Assembly (NCBI GenBank): GCA_023413555.1
Contig: JAEZPG010000054.1
Span: forward strand, 1-42,813
Direction: 5' to 3'
DNA: 42,813 nt
Source: Bacillota bacterium
GTDB lineage: Bacteria > Bacillota > Clostridia > Lachnospirales > Lachnospiraceae
Under the pieces are notes generated by a model. The model was not told the origin of the DNA and ran no database searches. It saw nothing but the letters and a program-made list of their open reading frames with translations. Positions 41,178 through 42,813 of the stretch are shown here, piece by piece. The translations under genes and the position numbers were made by a program. Positions within the stretch are counted from its first letter, which is position 1. Each line of letters starts with the position of its first letter.

Positions 41178-42566
41178 ATGAAAATAAATAATAATATATC
41201 AGCATTTTACACCAACAAATACTTAAATAAAGCGAACTCTGAAATGGAGAAGGCTTTAGAGCGAATTTCCTCCGGGTATCGCATTAATCGAGCAGCAGAT
41301 GATGCAGCAGGAATGGCAATATCCACTAAGATGAAAACCCAGATTGCTGCATTGGAGCAAGCGAATCGTAACTCAGCAGATGCTGTCTCAGTTATTCAGA
41401 TAGCAGAGGGAGCTTTGGGCGAGGTTCAGTCTATGTTGCAACGTACGAGAGAGCTGTCGGTACAGGGGGCTAATGATACCTTGTCTGTAGATGATTCTGC
41501 TGCTATTCAGGCAGAGGTGGACCAACTAAAGAAGGAGATAGACAGAGTCTCCACTATAACAGAGTATAATACAAAGCCTCTCCTAGATGGTTCTGCAGAT
41601 CGAAAAGTTCTATCCTCCAATAAAAAGATAAATTTACACTATTTCTCTGATGAAGTGGAACCTCAAGAATACAAGGTGAAGGTTACACAGTCTGCAACCA
41701 AGGCAACCTATATTGCACCTAGTGTTGTTCAAGGAACTACCTGTCCTGGAGGTTCCCTTAGTATCAATGGTACTGCTGTTGTCATTGCACCAGGAACTTC
41801 AGTAGATGCAGTATTGGACAAGGTAAAAAATCTCTGTGACACTATGGATATTTCGCTATCTACAGAAGGAGGAAGTTTGCTTGGTGCAGGTTCCAAGCTG
41901 GTTTTGAGCAATAAAAGCTATGGAGCTTCTTATGAGGTTAATCTAAAAGATAGTGACCCTGCTATGTTAACGTATCTTGGCTTAGATTCTGAAGCTGTTG
42001 TTACTGGGATAGACGCAAAAATATCAAAAGAAAAGGGATTTAGTAATACTGCTACTGTTTTAACCGATGGTGAAACAGTAACCATCACAGATAAAGAAGG
42101 ATTTAAAATGAAGTTTAACGTAGGGGACGCCGCAGTAGACACAGAAGTTACATTCACATTACTGGATGCAGGGCCAATGAACATTCAAGTCGGAACGGCT
42201 GAGCATCAGGCTATGAGTATTCGGATTCCGAAGACAGATACTTCGAGCTTGGGCATTGACAAGGTAAGTGTAAGGAACCAGTTTAGTGCTGAGAAATCAA
42301 TTACTAAAGTTGACGATGCAATCTCCCAGATAAGTGCTATACGTGCTAAACTTGGAGCATATCAGAATCGTTTGGAGCAGACTATGACCAATCTGGAGGG
42401 GGCTAGTCTGAATACCACAGAAGCATTATCTAGGATAAGTGATACAGATATAGCAGAAGAAATGACAGAATATACTCAGAAAAGCGTTCTGGTACAAGCA
42501 GCATCCTCCATGTTAGCTCAAGCAAACGAGAAGCCACAGCAAGTCCTCGCACTTTTACAGGGATGA
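41178..42566 (+). CDS. Flagellin (462 aa)
   Basis: N-terminal D0/D1 (MKINNNISAFYTNKYLNKAN; ERISSGYRINRAADDAAGMAIS; ANRNSADAVSVIQIAEGALGEV) and C-terminal D1/D0 (AYQNRLEQTMTNLEGASLNTTEA ... SSMLAQANEKPQQVLALLQ read in parts) are canonical. The variable insert (about 140-400) contains GSLSINGTAVVIAPGTS and DAVLDKV, the flagellin/FliD 'IN' motif, then AGSKLVLSNKSYGASYEV. Two cysteines (C189, C220) lie in that insert; flagellins normally have none. AGAAAGGTGG precedes the ATG. No own promoter or terminator is seen, so it is probably transcribed with its neighbours. Confidence 0.92.
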   Translation: MKINNNISAFYTNKYLNKANSEMEKALERISSGYRINRAADDAAGMAISTKMKTQIAALEQANRNSADAVSVIQIAEGALGEVQSMLQRTRELSVQGANDTLSVDDSAAIQAEVDQLKKEIDRVSTITEYNTKPLLDGSADRKVLSSNKKINLHYFSDEVEPQEYKVKVTQSATKATYIAPSVVQGTTCPGGSLSINGTAVVIAPGTSVDAVLDKVKNLCDTMDISLSTEGGSLLGAGSKLVLSNKSYGASYEVNLKDSDPAMLTYLGLDSEAVVTGIDAKISKEKGFSNTATVLTDGETVTITDKEGFKMKFNVGDAAVDTEVTFTLLDAGPMNIQVGTAEHQAMSIRIPKTDTSSLGIDKVSVRNQFSAEKSITKVDDAISQISAIRAKLGAYQNRLEQTMTNLEGASLNTTEALSRISDTDIAEEMTEYTQKSVLVQAASSMLAQANEKPQQVLALLQG

Positions 42567-42599
42567 GTGCGGATGATGTAGAAAGGATAATGATATACA

Positions 42600-42813
42600 A
42601 TGAATAAGGAAGATGTGATTGGCTATACAAATAGAGTAGTTCATGCCAACAAAAGTGAATTGATTGTTATTCTATATGATATTGTTCTCCAAGACGTGCA
42701 GGAAGCAAGAGATAATCTTACCATAACTGAAATCAGCGAATTCCAGAAATGCTGTGATCACAGTCTAAAAGCTATCAATGAGCTAATGGTGTCTCTAGAT
42801 TTTCAATATGAGA
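42600..42813 (+). CDS. fliS: FliS-like flagellar export chaperone, N-terminal part (cut by window edge)
   Basis: Starts MNKEDVIGYTNRVVHANKSE, with HANKSELIVILYDIVLQDVQEAR corresponding to the first FliS helices (T/A-S-P-x-ELxxMLY pattern; here ANKSELIVILYD). FliS binds the flagellin C-terminus before export. It begins 33 bases after flagellin, the usual order. The RBS (AAAGG at 42582-42586) is 13 bases from ATG, which is long. The protein runs off the right edge. Confidence 0.75.
   Translation, partial: MNKEDVIGYTNRVVHANKSELIVILYDIVLQDVQEARDNLTITEISEFQKCCDHSLKAINELMVSLDFQYE

Noticed and set aside
1..42813. CRISPR array, insertion sequence or prophage block
   Set aside because: No regularly spaced direct repeats, no transposase or integrase, and no cluster of phage genes; only one isolated CD1375-like ORF.

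Overview
The window reads as a low-GC, Gram-positive, strictly clostridial chromosome. Shine-Dalgarno sequences are strong (AAAGGAGG type), sigma-A promoters are close to consensus, an A/V-type ATPase operon replaces an F-type one, and flagellar genes lie at the right edge. DUF3881- and DUF6240-like proteins, as far as I recall their distribution, point to Lachnospiraceae (Clostridium cluster XIVa); this is an inference, not a search result. I see no IS element, prophage block, CRISPR array or rRNA. Most of the window is ordinary core genome.

Layout. 1-0.6 kb: the 3' end of a bifunctional aldehyde/alcohol dehydrogenase and two strong terminators. 0.6-5.4 kb: a small APH-like kinase (minus), an HD-GYP protein, a DUF3881-like protein, tRNA-Arg(CCT), a small membrane protein and a DEDDh exonuclease. 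5.4-7.0 kb: a membrane-anchored D-Ala-D-Ala carboxypeptidase (minus). 7.0-15.9 kb: a nine-gene V-type ATPase operon (minus; order G/H-C-I-K-F-E-A-B-D) with a promoter at its head and a hairpin terminator at its tail. 16.0-18.9 kb: trmB, an unlisted 45-codon basic small protein, trxA, an AI-2E-family permease (minus) and tRNA-Lys(CTT). 18.9-20.5 kb: a ComEC-like metallo-beta-lactamase lipoprotein with a DUF3006 partner.

20.6-28.0 kb is a tight five-gene set: MoxR ATPase, DUF58 protein, membrane transglutaminase, response regulator and histidine kinase. 28.2-30.1 kb: a small alarmone synthetase with a long acidic/basic tail and an unknown coiled-coil, tail-anchored protein. 30.2-31.9 kb (minus): an acetyltransferase and a three-S1-domain protein. 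32.1-34.5 kb: a tiny CD1375-like ORF and a MecA-type penicillin-binding protein. 34.6-36.4 kb (minus): a TrpB2-type tryptophan synthase beta chain behind a T-box leader with its own promoter. 36.5-37.8 kb: an unknown 169-residue protein, a short orphan transcription unit and D-aminoacyl-tRNA deacylase (minus). 37.9-42.8 kb: a sigma-D-like promoter, a 1075-residue DUF6240/FliK-like protein, a flagellin with two cysteines, and the start of a FliS-like chaperone.

The items I find least explained are the promoter-to-terminator unit at 37.1-37.2 kb, the two-component system fused to the MoxR/DUF58/transglutaminase operon, the long-tailed alarmone synthetase with its unknown neighbour, the cysteine-containing flagellin with a FliD-like insert, and terminators whose stems are held together by many G:U pairs.
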